64,000 bases of DNA from Arabidopsis thaliana (lineage: Eukaryota > Streptophyta > Magnoliopsida > Brassicales > Brassicaceae). This document shows positions 43,295-63,712 of this stretch, in pieces. Location of the stretch: the NCBI RefSeq assembly GCF_000001735.4, contig NC_003070.9, positions 29,435,971 through 29,499,970 on the forward strand, written 5' to 3'. Positions within the stretch are counted from its first letter, which is position 1, and every line of letters starts with the position of its first letter. The notes under the pieces are model-generated. The model was not told the origin of the DNA, did no database searches, and saw only the letters and a list, made by a program, of their open reading frames with translations. A program made the translations under genes and the position numbers.

Positions 43295-43513
43295 AGCACA
43301 AAACGTCGTCGTATCACCTTAACGGATGTTCTGTAACGGCTGTTAATTACGCTGTTAGAAGAATTTTTAACGGTGGTTTATTAGGCCGAGTCAACGCAAA
43401 CTTAAAAGTTAAAACAGAAGTCAACTTTTTGTTGAGAGTTAAAACGGTCATTTCACGAGTTCACGGTTAATTTGGCCATTTTTTGTAAGTTGAGGTATTA
43501 AATAACATTTTTC
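43295..43513 (-). repeat. Right terminal inverted repeat of the MULE
   Basis: Reverse-complement partner of 38585-38816. It probably holds the promoter of the GRF-finger gene. Confidence 0.85.
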
Positions 43514-44483
43514 CCCTACTTAATTTCCATTTTTTTCATAACTAGCCGTTAGTGATTTCCTTTTCTTCTTCAACGCTCCTGTTATTTATACGGAGACAAG
43601 AGTTTCTCCCCCAGATTAAGATTGTCTAGCATACACTTGTTGTTCGTCGTCTTCATTCTCTCATCTCACTTGTGATTCCGATCGACTAAAGGATCACCAA
43701 TCTCAACCTGAGAGAGCCATCTATCTGCGATCAGGTTACTTAGTTATAGTCCTTCTCTCTCTTTCAATTATTATTTATTTCTGTTTCATTCTGTCATCGA
43801 TGATTTATAATTGTATATGTTAGGGTCTTCTTCTAGGGTTCATCGATTCTCTTTTCATTGTTCTGTGACTCTGTTTTTCTGTTTTTTTGCGTGTCACAGA
43901 ACTCGCATGTAGTGACTCTTCTCGGGTCCAAGCAAGTAAGGACGAAGACTCTCCAGGATCCTTTAATTTTATTCTATGGTAAGAGATTTTTGTTACTTTA
44001 AATTGATTTTGAGATTTGATTTTGATTCGCTGGGACTTAGCATCTTCTTTTGTTCTTCAGGTATAGGGTTCTTTGACTGTTTGCTAACACGCGAACGCTA
44101 CAATCTCGATCATAAATTGGTATAACTTTCTATCCGAAACAAATTCATAACATACTTGTCTACTGTTTCGTTCACTGTATGTCTTTTAGGCGAATGTTAT
44201 GTTATTGTTCATCAATTTGGAATTTAAAAAATTTAGCCTCTTGTTTGGAATTTAGGGATTTGGAATTTTAAAATTTAGGGATTTGGACTTTTGGAATTTA
44301 GGTATTTAGACTCTTGTTTGGAATTTAGGGATTTAGAATTTTGGAATTAAGGGATTTAGCCTCTTGATTTTTAAAACTTTTTACCTCAATTTTTTTCGTT
44401 TTTCTCTTTTTTTGTTAGCAAAAGTTTTTATTTTATTTTAATTGGATATTTTATTATAAAAAATATTTTGGTTTTTAAAAATC
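43514..44483 (+). other. Possible spliced noncoding transcript or gene relic, then short repeats
   Basis: A TATA-like TTATTTATACGG (43582-43593) precedes a leader-like CT-rich stretch. Plausible splice sites follow: donors at 43735, 43936 and 43979 (CAG|GTTACT, GCAA|GTAAGG, ATG|GTAAGA) and acceptors before 43901, 43955 and 44062 (each ..CAG). No open frame of note spans the inferred exons. It could be a noncoding RNA or the 5' part of a lost gene, cut off from distal promoter sequence by the MULE. From 44210 to 44370, GGAATTTAGGGATTT-type short repeats lead into array B. Confidence 0.35.
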
Positions 44484-45510
44484 TAAGTGTTAAATTTCAA
44501 TGCATTGAAAACAACCGGATTGAGCATCCCGTCCCATCCTATGGGTCCGTAAGCGGTGTTATTAGTCCAACCGCCTTTCACGTAAGTAAATTTAATATTT
44601 AGATTAATTTTTGCGGTTTTTGTTACAAATATTTTTATTATGTAAACTTATTTTATTATATTTTTGATTATGATTTTTTTAGTTTTAACTAAAGTTTTTA
44701 TTATGTAAAATATTTTTAATTTTTAAAAAATTTAAGTGTTGAATTTCAATGCATTGAAAACAAAACGGACTAAACATCCCGTCCCATCCTACGGGTCCGT
44801 AAAAGGTGTTATTTAGTTAAACCGCTTTTCACGCAAGTAAATTAAACTCTTAAATGTTTTTTTTATTGTTTTTATTACAAATATTTTTGTTATGTAAACT
44901 TATTTTTTAATTAAAGTTTTTTTTATATAAAATATTTTGGTTTTCAAAAAATCTAAGTGTTGAATTTCAATGCATTGAAAACAAACTGGGCTAAGCATCC
45001 CGTCCCATCCTACGGGTCCGTAAGAGGTGTTATTAGTTCAACCGTTTTTCATGCAAGTAAACTTAAATCCTTAGATTAATTTTTTATGGTTTTTTGTACA
45101 AATATTTTTATTATGTAAACTTATTTTTTAACTAAAGTTTTTCTTATAAAATATTTTGGTTTTCAAAAAATCTAAGTGTTGAATTTCAATGCATTGAAAC
45201 AAACTGGGCTAAACATCCCGTCCCATCCTACGGGTCCGTAAGAGGTGTTATTAGTTCAACCGTTTTTCATGCAAGTAAATTTAAATCCTTAGATTAATTT
45301 TTTATGGTTTTTTGTATAAATTATTTTATTATGTAAACTTATTTTTTAACTAAAGTTTTTCTTATAAAATATTTTGGTTTTCAAAAAATCTAAGTGTTGA
45401 ATTTCAATGCATTGAAAACAAAGCGGACGGACTAAGCATCCTGTCCCAACCTACGGGTCTGTAAGAGGTGTTATTAGTTCAACCGCTTTTCACGCAAGTA
45501 AATTTAACTC
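44484..45510. repeat. Tandem array B, five units plus a remnant
   Basis: Each unit begins TAAGTGTTGAATTTCAATGC, continues with GCATCCCGTCCCATCCTACG, GGTCCGTAAGAGGTGTTATT and AGTTCAACCG, and has an AT-rich spacer. Starts are at 44484, 44733, 44954, 45173 and 45391 (periods 249, 221, 219, 218 bp). A degraded remnant lies near 45673. The cores are the only GC-rich parts. No coding frame. Read in reverse complement, the core resembles array A (see findings). Confidence 0.9.
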
Positions 45511-46099
45511 TTAAATACTTTTTTTAAAGGGTTTTTGTTACAAATATATTTATTATGTAAACTAATTTTTTAATTATCTTTGGATCATATATTTTTAATT
45601 ATATTTCGATTATGAATATGTTTTTTATGTTAACTAATGTTTTCATTTTATAAAATACTTTGTTCAAATAATCTAAGTGATTGTTAAATTTTAGTGCAAT
45701 TGCAATCGTCGTTAATATTACTAATTTACAATTTGGTAATCAATCTCAAAAGTCAGATGTTATTTGCTAGAAATACGAAACAAACACAGTTGTATCTTTT
45801 GAAATGATCTAAATCCAAAGAGATAAATCAACAAGGGAAATCATGCAAGACAATCAACAAGGGAAATCATGATAAAGTGTTATTTATACGTCGATGTAGT
45901 GGTTAGCAACGATGAAGATCTAAGAAAAACTGATGATACAAAATTTACATCTATATGCATTGAATTCAGACCAAACATCGAATTTCAACAAAACAAAGCA
46001 TCCGAATTTCGAACAAAGACTTCATTTCATTATCAGAAACACACATCACAACACAACAAATAGCTAAACAGAACAGGAAACGGCAATTTAGAGAGATCC
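45511..46099. other. Spacer between array B and GSTU21
   Basis: AT-rich. 45780-46099 probably includes the GSTU21 3' UTR. A short direct repeat (ATCAACAAGGGAAATCATG) occurs at 45827 and 45853. No gene. Confidence 0.6.
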
Positions 46100-54924
<8,825 letters not shown>

Positions 54925-56748
54925 CTAACACAAAGCTTGCTTCGATAAATCTTCCTTACTGATGAACGTTCCGTGGAAACCGTAAGGCACTCTCGACGGA
55001 AGCGTTACGGTAGCTTCAAGCTTCATATTAACGGCGTTTATGAGTTGGAGTTCCGATTTCACCTTCTCCTCGTCGTGAACGAACACCATTATGTAACCTC
55101 CGTCTTCTTCTCCGTCACCGGAAGGTAGAAACAGAGGCTCTCCTCCGTATTTCCCCTCTCCGTAAATATACTTTCGAATCTCTCCGGTCGATAAGTCCAC
55201 TTTAGCGAAACCGGACACTTTAGGCCACGGTTCGGTTAAAGCCAGATAAGCATACCGGGTTTTTCTACCTAATAAATTCCGGTTGACCATACCAGCTTCG
55301 AGATTAACTTGTTCCGAGATAACCGGTCTACGTGTTGATTCCCCTGTTTTAAGGTTTAGCCTTATCTCCGACAAAACACTCTGAAGTGTTTCGTCGTGTT
55401 CGTTGAAAATTGAATCAGGTGGCGTCATGCATGATCCAATCACGACAACCTCGTCTGTTTCTGGTTCTTCCCAAGAGTTCCATAGATGGAAACAAAAACA
55501 ATCTGGTACTTCGATCCATTGAATCGACGAAGCATCTTTCGCGTTTTTATTCAAAATCCCGAATCTTGATTTCTTCTTCTCGTCGTAAACCACCGGAGAA
55601 CCACCTCTTATCATCTCCGGCAATCGGAATACCACTTGTTGGTCTGGAATCACTACGAAATTCTCAGTGATCGCGAAATCGTGGATCATCGTTGGTTGAT
55701 CAAGCGGAATCTCGACGTCTGGTGATTTCTCACCGTCGGATGTGAATCTGAAGTATTTTAAGTAAGGCTTTGAAACGACGTCGTAGCTTAAAGCGAAGAG
55801 TTCTCGGGTTTCGGGATCGATTTTCGGGTGGGCTATCATTGTTGATTTTAACTGACCGTCGAAATCGTACCGACCCGAAGTTTCTAAATCTCCGGTTTGA
55901 GTAACTTTGACATGGTACGGTAAATCGTCTTCGGACATGGCTAAGAGATGACCATTGAAATAAACTAAACCGGCGTTAGCGACACCGAGTCCTCCGGTCG
56001 GGTCGACTAACCCAAATAGCCCGCGGGTATTGAAGAGCATAAGCTTGGCGATTCCTAAATGTCCGTGAAGCTCTCCAATTGCTTTGGGGAAAACCGGACG
56101 ACCACATTCACGTTCTTGAACCAACCGGTTTGTTTCGGTAAACCGACAAGCGTAGCTAACCGAGCCGTTATCGAACCGGACAGCGTGTACCATACCGTCT
56201 CCGTCGAACAAATGGTGGCCGGAGACTGGTTTGTGAAGTGGATTTGCTCCGTTTCTGACGTAAACTCCTTGAATGCATTCTGGTACTGTTCCAGTCACCG
56301 GAAGGTTATGCACGACAGGTTTCTCCGGTACCGGGAAGAAGTTCCCGGCTATTTGGACGGCAGGATCCGCCGTTTTAGGATGGGGATGACGGCGGCGCTC
56401 GTGTGAGATCATGGCGTTTTCCACCGCGTCTAAAACCATAGCGGCGGTTCTCTGCACCGGGTTTAATTTTGGATTCTGATTCGTCGTTTTGGGGATCAAG
56501 TTGGTGACATCGTTACATAGTTTCTTCCAAGACGGTGGTTTGAATGTCGGAGATTGGAGAGAAGACGAGACGGAAGATTTTTTGTTGACGGAGGAAGAAA
56601 CATAGCAGGGGACTACTAGTTTCTTGTTTCTAAGTGTTGAGGAAAAAGATAGAGATTGAAGTTTAGGTCTCGAAGAGGAAGATGAAGTTGAGAAAGTTCG
56701 GTCGAGGAATTGGGTTGAAGTAGAAGGAAGTAAGGTAGTAGAAGCCAT
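54925..56748 (-). CDS. NCED9: 9-cis-epoxycarotenoid dioxygenase, 607 aa (657 if an upstream ATG is used)
   Basis: Intronless. It cleaves 9-cis-violaxanthin/neoxanthin to xanthoxin, the committed step of abscisic acid synthesis, in plastids. The four Fe-ligand histidines (His357, 406, 471 and 642 in long-frame numbering; subtract 50 for the short form) lie in [21 protein letters not shown] and YGFHGTFI. Gaps of 49 and 65 match maize VP14. The open frame extends to an ATG at 56898, but a TATA box (56858-56868) lies between the two ATGs. I therefore place the start at 56748. The short form begins [20 protein letters not shown], a Ser/Thr-rich, acid-poor plastid transit peptide. An amphipathic [14 protein letters not shown] helix for thylakoid contact follows. 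Seed-expressed NCED (from memory). Confidence 0.94.
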   Translation of the reverse strand: MASTTLLPSTSTQFLDRTFSTSSSSSRPKLQSLSFSSTLRNKKLVVPCYVSSSVNKKSSVSSSLQSPTFKPPSWKKLCNDVTNLIPKTTNQNPKLNPVQRTAAMVLDAVENAMISHERRRHPHPKTADPAVQIAGNFFPVPEKPVVHNLPVTGTVPECIQGVYVRNGANPLHKPVSGHHLFDGDGMVHAVRFDNGSVSYACRFTETNRLVQERECGRPVFPKAIGELHGHLGIAKLMLFNTRGLFGLVDPTGGLGVANAGLVYFNGHLLAMSEDDLPYHVKVTQTGDLETSGRYDFDGQLKSTMIAHPKIDPETRELFALSYDVVSKPYLKYFRFTSDGEKSPDVEIPLDQPTMIHDFAITENFVVIPDQQVVFRLPEMIRGGSPVVYDEKKKSRFGILNKNAKDASSIQWIEVPDCFCFHLWNSWEEPETDEVVVIGSCMTPPDSIFNEHDETLQSVLSEIRLNLKTGESTRRPVISEQVNLEAGMVNRNLLGRKTRYAYLALTEPWPKVSGFAKVDLSTGEIRKYIYGEGKYGGEPLFLPSGDGEEDGGYIMVFVHDEEKVKSELQLINAVNMKLEATVTLPSRVPYGFHGTFISKEDLSKQALC

Positions 56749-56857
56749 AGTCGATTCTTGATTAAACGCTGCGGTTTGGGGTTTTGGTATTGGTTTCTTC
56801 AAGACCAAGTTTGTGTTTTGTCCATATTGTGAGTGATGAGCATCTTGGGACAGAAGG

Positions 56858-56868
56858 CTATATATATA
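56858..56868 (-). promoter_or_regulatory. TATA box of NCED9
   Basis: Minus-strand TATATATATAG. A start site 30 bp on (about 56830) gives a leader of roughly 80 nt to the ATG at 56748 and leaves the upstream ATGs (56898, 56871) untranscribed. Confidence 0.65.
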
Positions 56869-59800
56869 CATACCAGAAATAATGGTTATTATCGTCATTC
56901 ACGCTACTATTTTCTCATCTTTTAACACGTGTCCTAATAATTATCTGACGAGACTTACATATTTTCATCGTCCCTCTTTATCATTTTCAATAAAATGGCT
57001 CATCTTGTTTATCTCCCACAATTTATCTTTGGATAATAAGTTGTAATAAATTTGATCATTTCACTTAGAAATTTTTCTACTTTAAGAGATATATTTTTTT
57101 CCGGCATTCTAGTTTAAGAGATCAATTTTTGTGTATTAGAAGTGTTTGAAGTAGTTTTGATCAGATTTTGTTTTAGAAGTGCTTACAATGTCATTGAAGG
57201 ATGGAAGAACTACCTCTTGGACGGTAACAAAATATTTGAGATCAACTGTTTTGTCTTCTTTCGGAAAGTGCAGTTATTAGTAGTTTCACGTAACATAAAA
57301 CAAACAAATTTAACAATTGAGATGATACCAACGATGTGAGACATTCGTTATGGGAACTTATTCAATTATTAGTCTTAGTTTTTAAGTGATTTTTATACCT
57401 AATAGTCCAAATTACTTGTGGTCGTAGTAATAGTTGGATTTTGAGAAATGTGTAAATTATTTTACTTGGATTCAAATCTCATTAAATAATAAAATTACAT
57501 GCGTGTTAGAGAGACTGAGACTGTCGGTATTATTGAGTGGTCTAATTCTTGTAAAGTACGTTGAACCAGATCCTTATAGTTTGGTACCTGAGACTAGTTG
57601 AAAATTCGATAACCTATACTTTTTTTCTCGGGTTGATGCAGTACTAAAATTAGTCGGACGACTGAACCTGGATGTAGTTGGTTTAGATTCTAATCATATA
57701 CCTTTAGTTCGATGTTGATCCGGAAAAAAAATTCCTTTTCAAAATTAAGTCTGATAATAGTATTTAAGTACTGCCCCGAAGTTCGTCTGCTTCTACGTAA
57801 GTACGTGAAACTTAAATCCAACTAGAATTTAGAGATTTGACATTAAAAAACATGGGCATGCATATAAACATATGAATAGGCCAGGTTTGGTGTATTCCAC
57901 TGGTAATGGAAGTGACAATTGGCTTTTTGGTTAAGACGCGTTGTGGCCTCCACATCAAAACGTTTTACATCGAACCACCACGTACGTAAACCATAAACTG
58001 TCTTTTCAATTGTCTTTGACTTGAAACCATAAATTGGTTCGTAACTTTTGCGTTCTCACTGACGAAGAATACACACAACACAAGCACCGAACAAATTACA
58101 TAATTAATGTGCCCAAACGTCATGCATTCCAGTCATTTTAAAAAAGTGTAATGTATGTCTTACGCGCTTGCTTATTTGTTTCAACGCGTAAGTGAGATTA
58201 TAAAATTATTTGTGTACCGAAAATGTATGACATTTTACGAATTTGTTAAACACCATGGGTATATATAAATGTTTCATTTTTGAAAATATATTTTATGAAT
58301 CGGTTGTTTGAGCCATTTTACTCATTGGAACTTTAGAACATACACTTGCTACAGTACTTAGTAATTTCACTTCTTCTTTTTTTTTAGGTCCTCGAGATGT
58401 TTGTTATAGTTTTGTGTCTACGGCTTCTATTATTCATACATCACTACAAATCTGTCGTGGTCAGTAAATTGCTATCGTAAATTTTCCAATGAAGTTTTGT
58501 ATTATGTTATTTAGAGAAATTGGGATTAAAAAATTGTGTATATTGGGTTATGCAGAATAAAGTCTTATAGTATACATGAAATATTCTAACAAGAGATTCG
58601 GACCATTCGGTTAAGAAGAAGAAAAGAAAAAAGATTCGGTTATACAAAATTAGGTTGAGTGATTAACTTAAGTTGGTTGGTGATGACCATTATCGTTGAG
58701 TAAACACCCACTTGAAAATTGAAATGAAGCAATCGTAGATGCATCACAGTCCACTAATTACATTAATCATTTTAATATATTCTTAATTAACGGAACATCC
58801 AGGCTTCAGGTGTCCATTTCAGAGCTTCAGATTTGTAAACCAAACTCCCCATGGGCATTGGCGATATAAATGTTTGATATAAAATACTGGATTTGCGATT
58901 TTCAGGAAGAAAAATTATTATATGGTTTAATTATCTAAGTGGATCGTTTAATTAACATCCTTGGAGTTGTATATATTGTTGACCAATTTCTCGCAACGTC
59001 GTTGGTATACAATTTTGGACATGAACTAAAATTATGATCAAATGTATGAGACCGAAGACCTGCTCGATCGCTAACAAATAGTATGGATCTTTTAACACAC
59101 ACGCACAATAATACAAAAAATGGATTTCATGTTTGAATTGAAATTAACTTCTGTTTAGAGATGCGTCTACATAAAAGTGATTCGACTAATTGTAATTTGA
59201 CTACCTCGAGCACCAAATTTTATTGTTCTTTATGGCTATACTTTGAAAAATATACATAGATAATCATATATTATTTTCTCTAATCAGACGTTTTGAAGTT
59301 TGAACTATATAATATATGCATATATGCGCATTAAACGTATGTAGTTACAATATGATAAGTACATATATATGCAATATGGTTCAGTTCATGTGACCACATG
59401 GAAGCACATGGTTGAACCAAGTCACCTTTTCCCCAAGATTCATATATACCTATTATTGTCTATTGGCAAAAATGAACATATATAAATAAGAAACAAATAT
59501 AATAACTTAAAATTTTTGGTTTGTAGATGAATAGTGGCTTTGGATTTACTGAAATCCATTGAAAGGTAGGATTCGGTCTGTCCAGCAATCTACATTAATT
59601 AATCCAACTGGTAACTAACAAACTTTATGATTGGCGTGGTTATCAAACAAAAAACTATATGATTGGCTCGCAAGACCATTATTATGAGTAACATGGTCGT
59701 TGCTTGTTATTTGTTTACTTAATTAAACCTGATAAATCTTTTTTATGAAACACTTAATATGTAGTACCCAAAATTATATAGTTATGTGAGGCTTTAATAT

Positions 59801-60538
59801 TGTATATTTAGCAATAACTAAACTATATGAACTTTGATTGCCATAATGTATGTTTATATAAAAAAAATTACTTAACATTGACATCCAAAAAAAGTTTATA
59901 AATTAAGCCTTTAACAAAATAAAAAGTTTATAAATTTTGATATTTCTTTGTCGAACGTGTGATACATACCACGTAGAAAAGCAGCAATATAAATTATAAA
60001 AATATAGTGAAAACATATTATTGTAACACTATATAGGCTATAGCACCTAGACTTGTTGACGCATTTGAGAGAGTTTGACCAACCGACTTTACCTGAAAAA
60101 ACTGCCAAAGCTCTTAACCTAATGGATCTTTGGCTGCAAATTGCTTTCATTTAAATTATAAAATTCTCTGAAACCTGCGTTCTTGCGATACTTTAGTTAA
60201 CAATAGTTTGTCCTATTCAATAATTATATATCAGGCTTCATAAAATAATGAAAACAACTGATTTAATTAGCAACATAATTAAATCAAAGGTCGGCTGCGT
60301 ATCAGATCTTCTGATTAATGAACAACACTATCTAACACATTTATTGGATATAAAGCATATGGTATACGTAAATGGTTCCATATGCCCTCTATTAATCAGC
60401 TGATGATTGGGAAAAGGACTAAACTAAATAAATTAAAAACCCAATGATTACATAACTAAAGTAACAACATGTTGGTCAAAGGGTCTTTTGTCCAATGACT
60501 AATTAATAGCTTACGATATAGTCATATACTATGGATCC

Positions 60539-60687
60539 GAATGGTAACTGCGTTTTGCTGTGCGGGAGAAGTGCGGTGCGGTTCAAATAATAACGAAAAT
60601 ATATAGATACATATATATATGTAGAAATTTTAATACTGTTACTGCACTGTTGCGGTACGGTTTTGAGTGCGGTTTATGTCACCATTC
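60539..60687. mobile_element. Candidate 149-bp miniature inverted-repeat element
   Basis: The ends are short inverted repeats (GAATGGTAAC at the left, GTCACCATTC at the right, one mismatch). The inside has GTGCGGTGCGG and TGCGGTACGG runs, GC-rich against an AT-rich background. The composition resembles hAT-type MITEs of plants (recollection). No clear 8-bp target duplication was found. Confidence 0.4.
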
Positions 60688-61725
60688 ACAGTCTATATAT
60701 GTATTCACACATATACATGTTTTTAGCATATGATCAGCATGGAATTGAGATTTGATGAGACAAGCAATAATTGGTCTATTACTCTATAGTCTCTATGTAG
60801 AGATATTTGTTAGTAGTGTAAATTAAAACGTGAAAGCTTCCTCATGTGTGATGGCCCATAGGTGATCATGTCCATCATTTTGTGGTTGAAACTACTCACA
60901 TGGACTGATGGACTCACATATATCCCCAATATGGCACGATATATTTTATACATATACATTATTTTTGTTGGCAAATTTTATACATAAACATTTATATGCC
61001 CGAATTATTAAACATTTCAAACTAAAAAATGGTCGCCGGAAAAGAAGTTCAGTTTTTCAACTTTGAAAAATTATATTTGGATTTCAAAATTTCGGACTAG
61101 TTTTGTGTCGCTCAAACACATTCCTACAAAAAAAATTGTTATTTAATATTGATGTAAAGAAAACTAGTTTTTCTTACAATTTTTCACATTTTAGAGTTCC
61201 CGAATTTTTTTAACCAAATCTAATAAAGTTGCTCGGCCCAAAGTTCGTTAATCTTGAAAAAGCCTATGTAGAACAAAAGTTCATGATTGAACTGGATCAG
61301 AATTGGTTCGAATGTCACCATACATATCAAAAGGGTATTACTGTAAAATACATATCCACATTAGTAGTTTGTTCGGACTGAACGTGAGATGAGTGTATGT
61401 TTACATATCCACGTAAGTATTTCGTAGATATACATTTTGTCCTCATATTACTTTAAATACATGTAGAACAAGAAAATCAAAATGCAAGAATGTATAGAAA
61501 GTGCCAAAGTGGTGGGTGAAACCACTGGAAATCGAATATGTGGTTCATACATTACGTGATACGTACACGTTACACGTTAATTAAGTTATAGCAAAGTAAA
61601 GATAACGGAGCTAGTTGGTAATTAGTCGTGTAAAAGGTTAAACAACTTCTTTATCAAAAAAAGAAAATAAATCAATTAAATAGCTTATATTCTTTGCTGA
61701 AAAGGATTTAATGGGCTACTTATAT

Positions 61726-61790
61726 TATATTTTGGTTCATTCAAAATGCGTAAGATATGCGAAGAGTAATTTTGAATGAACCAAAATATA
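61726..61790. repeat. Perfect 21-bp inverted repeat with 23-nt loop
   Basis: 61726-61746 is the exact reverse complement of 61770-61790 (arm contains TTTTGGTTCATTCAAAA). A 17-bp direct repeat (AATGGGCTACTTATATT) lies outside at 61710-61726 and 61822-61838. Hairpin-forming if transcribed. Confidence 0.85.
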
Positions 61791-62310
61791 GTTAGGAAAA
61801 TACCCAATTAGTTGTAGATGCAATGGGCTACTTATATTGGGCCATAGTGGGCTTATACTAGGCCACAAAATGAATACTAATTCACAATTATGACTACCGT
61901 GTGCCACTTAAATTAAAGACGCGAACTGTAAAATAATCCTACGCGCACCTAGAGCGCGTCAACGACACGAATACAAAACGGCTGGACTCGTCCAGAGATT
62001 TCGTCGTTTTTCAGCAAAATTAAAACAAAAGGCGAGTGGAGATATCAACTTTTACAATCCGCTGAAACGTTTATGTTTTATGACTTGGCCCAAACTTCTT
62101 CTACTCGAGAGAATATAGCTGGAAATTATAACAGTTACTATCAAAGAAATTGATAAGATTTATTGTTCTCTTTCAAATCTTCACTTCCCTTTAGAAGGGT
62201 TCAAACATGAACAAACTAAACGAGTGATCAGAGAATATCAGGAATTACAAATATAATAAAAGCTACGAAAAAACTAATCAGGATCATATAATAAAAACTC
62301 AAAATGTGGA

Positions 62311-63712
62311 TCACCGGATGCAAGACGGAGGAGAAATCTTGCCACCTATCCAACCGCCAACATTCTCACACACAGAGGTTGCTGGACCGTCTCTCCCACG
62401 GTGCACTATGTTAATGTTGAAGAGCTGAACGTTTTTGCAAGGAACATTCTTGCTACATTGCAACTTCACTGCCTCCTTGGCCGTCGACGTTCCCCAAATG
62501 TTTTGGAACTTCACGTCTCTTATCTGAATCTTTGAAAAAGACTACAATAAAAAGAAGAAAATCAAATTAGGTCATGTCAAAAAGACTAAAACCTTGTTTC
62601 TTGTTAAGGAAGTTACCTGAAAGCTGCACGGTGGATTTGGACAGTATCGTTGATCTATGTTGATTGGGCTTTGGACATCAATCATCTGGAGATTCTTGAA
62701 AAGAAAATTCGAAACTAAGTTCGGTTCACCCGGCGAAGGCCATGTCTTGATTCGTACTCCATTACTCGTACCATTAAAGATTGAATTCCTAACAATTAAT
62801 CCCTGAACGCTCTTCTCACCTTTAAACTTCCCAAGACTTCCAACGCTGATTCCATGGCCCGGTCCACAGTTGACTTTGTTGATATCCAAATTGAAGGTTC
62901 CCGACAAGATAGCGATGCAGTCGTCGCCAGTTGCTATGTCAACGTGGTGGATCTTCATGTGGTTTGATGAACCTATCTTGATTCCATCAGTGTTAGGGCT
63001 ATCTCCGGGAGCCTTAATGTTGACGCGTGTGATATCAAAGTGTTGGACTGAGAAGAAGTTGAGGTGGCCCATTTTGCTATTGATCGATTTGATGCGCGTG
63101 AGTCTCGAGAATCTCACGAACTGGAACCCCATGTTCATCGGTAGAGCCCGGCAATTATGGGTTTGGCGGCAATTGTTGAGTGGCCAAGAGTAGCTTCCTT
63201 GTCCGTCAAGGATGCCGCCGCCTGAAACCGTGAGATAGTCAACGTACCTAAAAATAATCCAGCTGTCTTGTTTGATGGCGTTAGGATCTTTTGGAGCTAA
63301 CAAAGTTCCTTTGATGATGAAACTAATCCGACTTTTACATGGTCCCGTGAAGGCTACAGCACCGAGGTAGAAGGTTCCAAATGGTATATACACTCTAGGT
63401 AATCCTTTCCATTGGCAAGCGTCTTTCCACGCCTTTGTAAATGCCTAAAACGCCAAATCAAGACAATAAGTCAAACATGTGTTAGAATTAATCAACAAAT
63501 TCAGAACATTAATGTTGAATAAGTTGGATCAAAAACAAAACTAGAAATTTCACTACCATAGTATTGTCTGTTTTGCCGTCACCACGAGCACCATAGCTTC
63601 GAACATCGAAGACTTTTCTTCCGACGAGAGCGGCTGAAGGGGCGGCTGAAATGCTACTAGCGACGGCAGCTATGAACAAAATTAAGCTAAAACCGGAGAT
63701 AGTGGACACCAT
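62311..63712 (-). CDS. Polygalacturonase (glycoside hydrolase family 28), secreted, 404 aa
   Basis: Three exons: 63557-63712, 62617-63444 and 62311-62541. It hydrolyses alpha-1,4 links in pectin of the cell wall. The start MVSTISGFSLILFIAAVASS is a signal peptide; an in-frame ATG 24 bp upstream is possible but breaks the usual short N-region. GH28 motifs are all present: NTDG (203-206), GDD with Asp226/Asp227, GHG with His249, and RIK (283-285). Asp205, Asp226 and Asp227 are the catalytic acids. The C-terminal exon carries paired cysteines typical of the family. Length matches plant pollen-type/clade-C polygalacturonases. I recognise it as At1g78400; its tissue role is unknown to me. A TATA-like motif at 63797-63805 sits about 90 bp upstream. 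Confidence 0.95.

Larger units (their letters stand above)
38585..43513. mobile_element. Mutator-like element (MULE) with long terminal inverted repeats
   Basis: A 4.9-kb element. The left TIR (38585-38816) and right TIR (43295-43513) are diverged reverse complements with shared blocks such as ATGTTATTTAATAC, ACAAAAAATGGCC, AACAAAAAGTTGACTTCTGT and GTTTGCGTTGACTCGG. Inside are a transposase gene (+) and a convergent GRF-zinc-finger gene (-). TIRs of about 220 bp, a MuDR-type transposase with SWIM and CCHC fingers, and the two-gene layout identify the Mutator superfamily. Unlike VANDAL elements, it has clear TIRs. I could not find a convincing 9-bp target duplication, so the exact ends are uncertain by some bases. 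It lies in the GST cluster between GSTU22 and GSTU21. Confidence 0.9.
56899..62310. other. Gene-poor intergenic DNA
   Basis: 5.4 kb of AT-rich spacer between the NCED9 promoter and the polygalacturonase 3' end. The left part probably includes NCED9 control sequence. No coding frame with a recognisable domain. Two structured spots are listed separately (60539-60687, 61726-61790). Confidence 0.6.
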
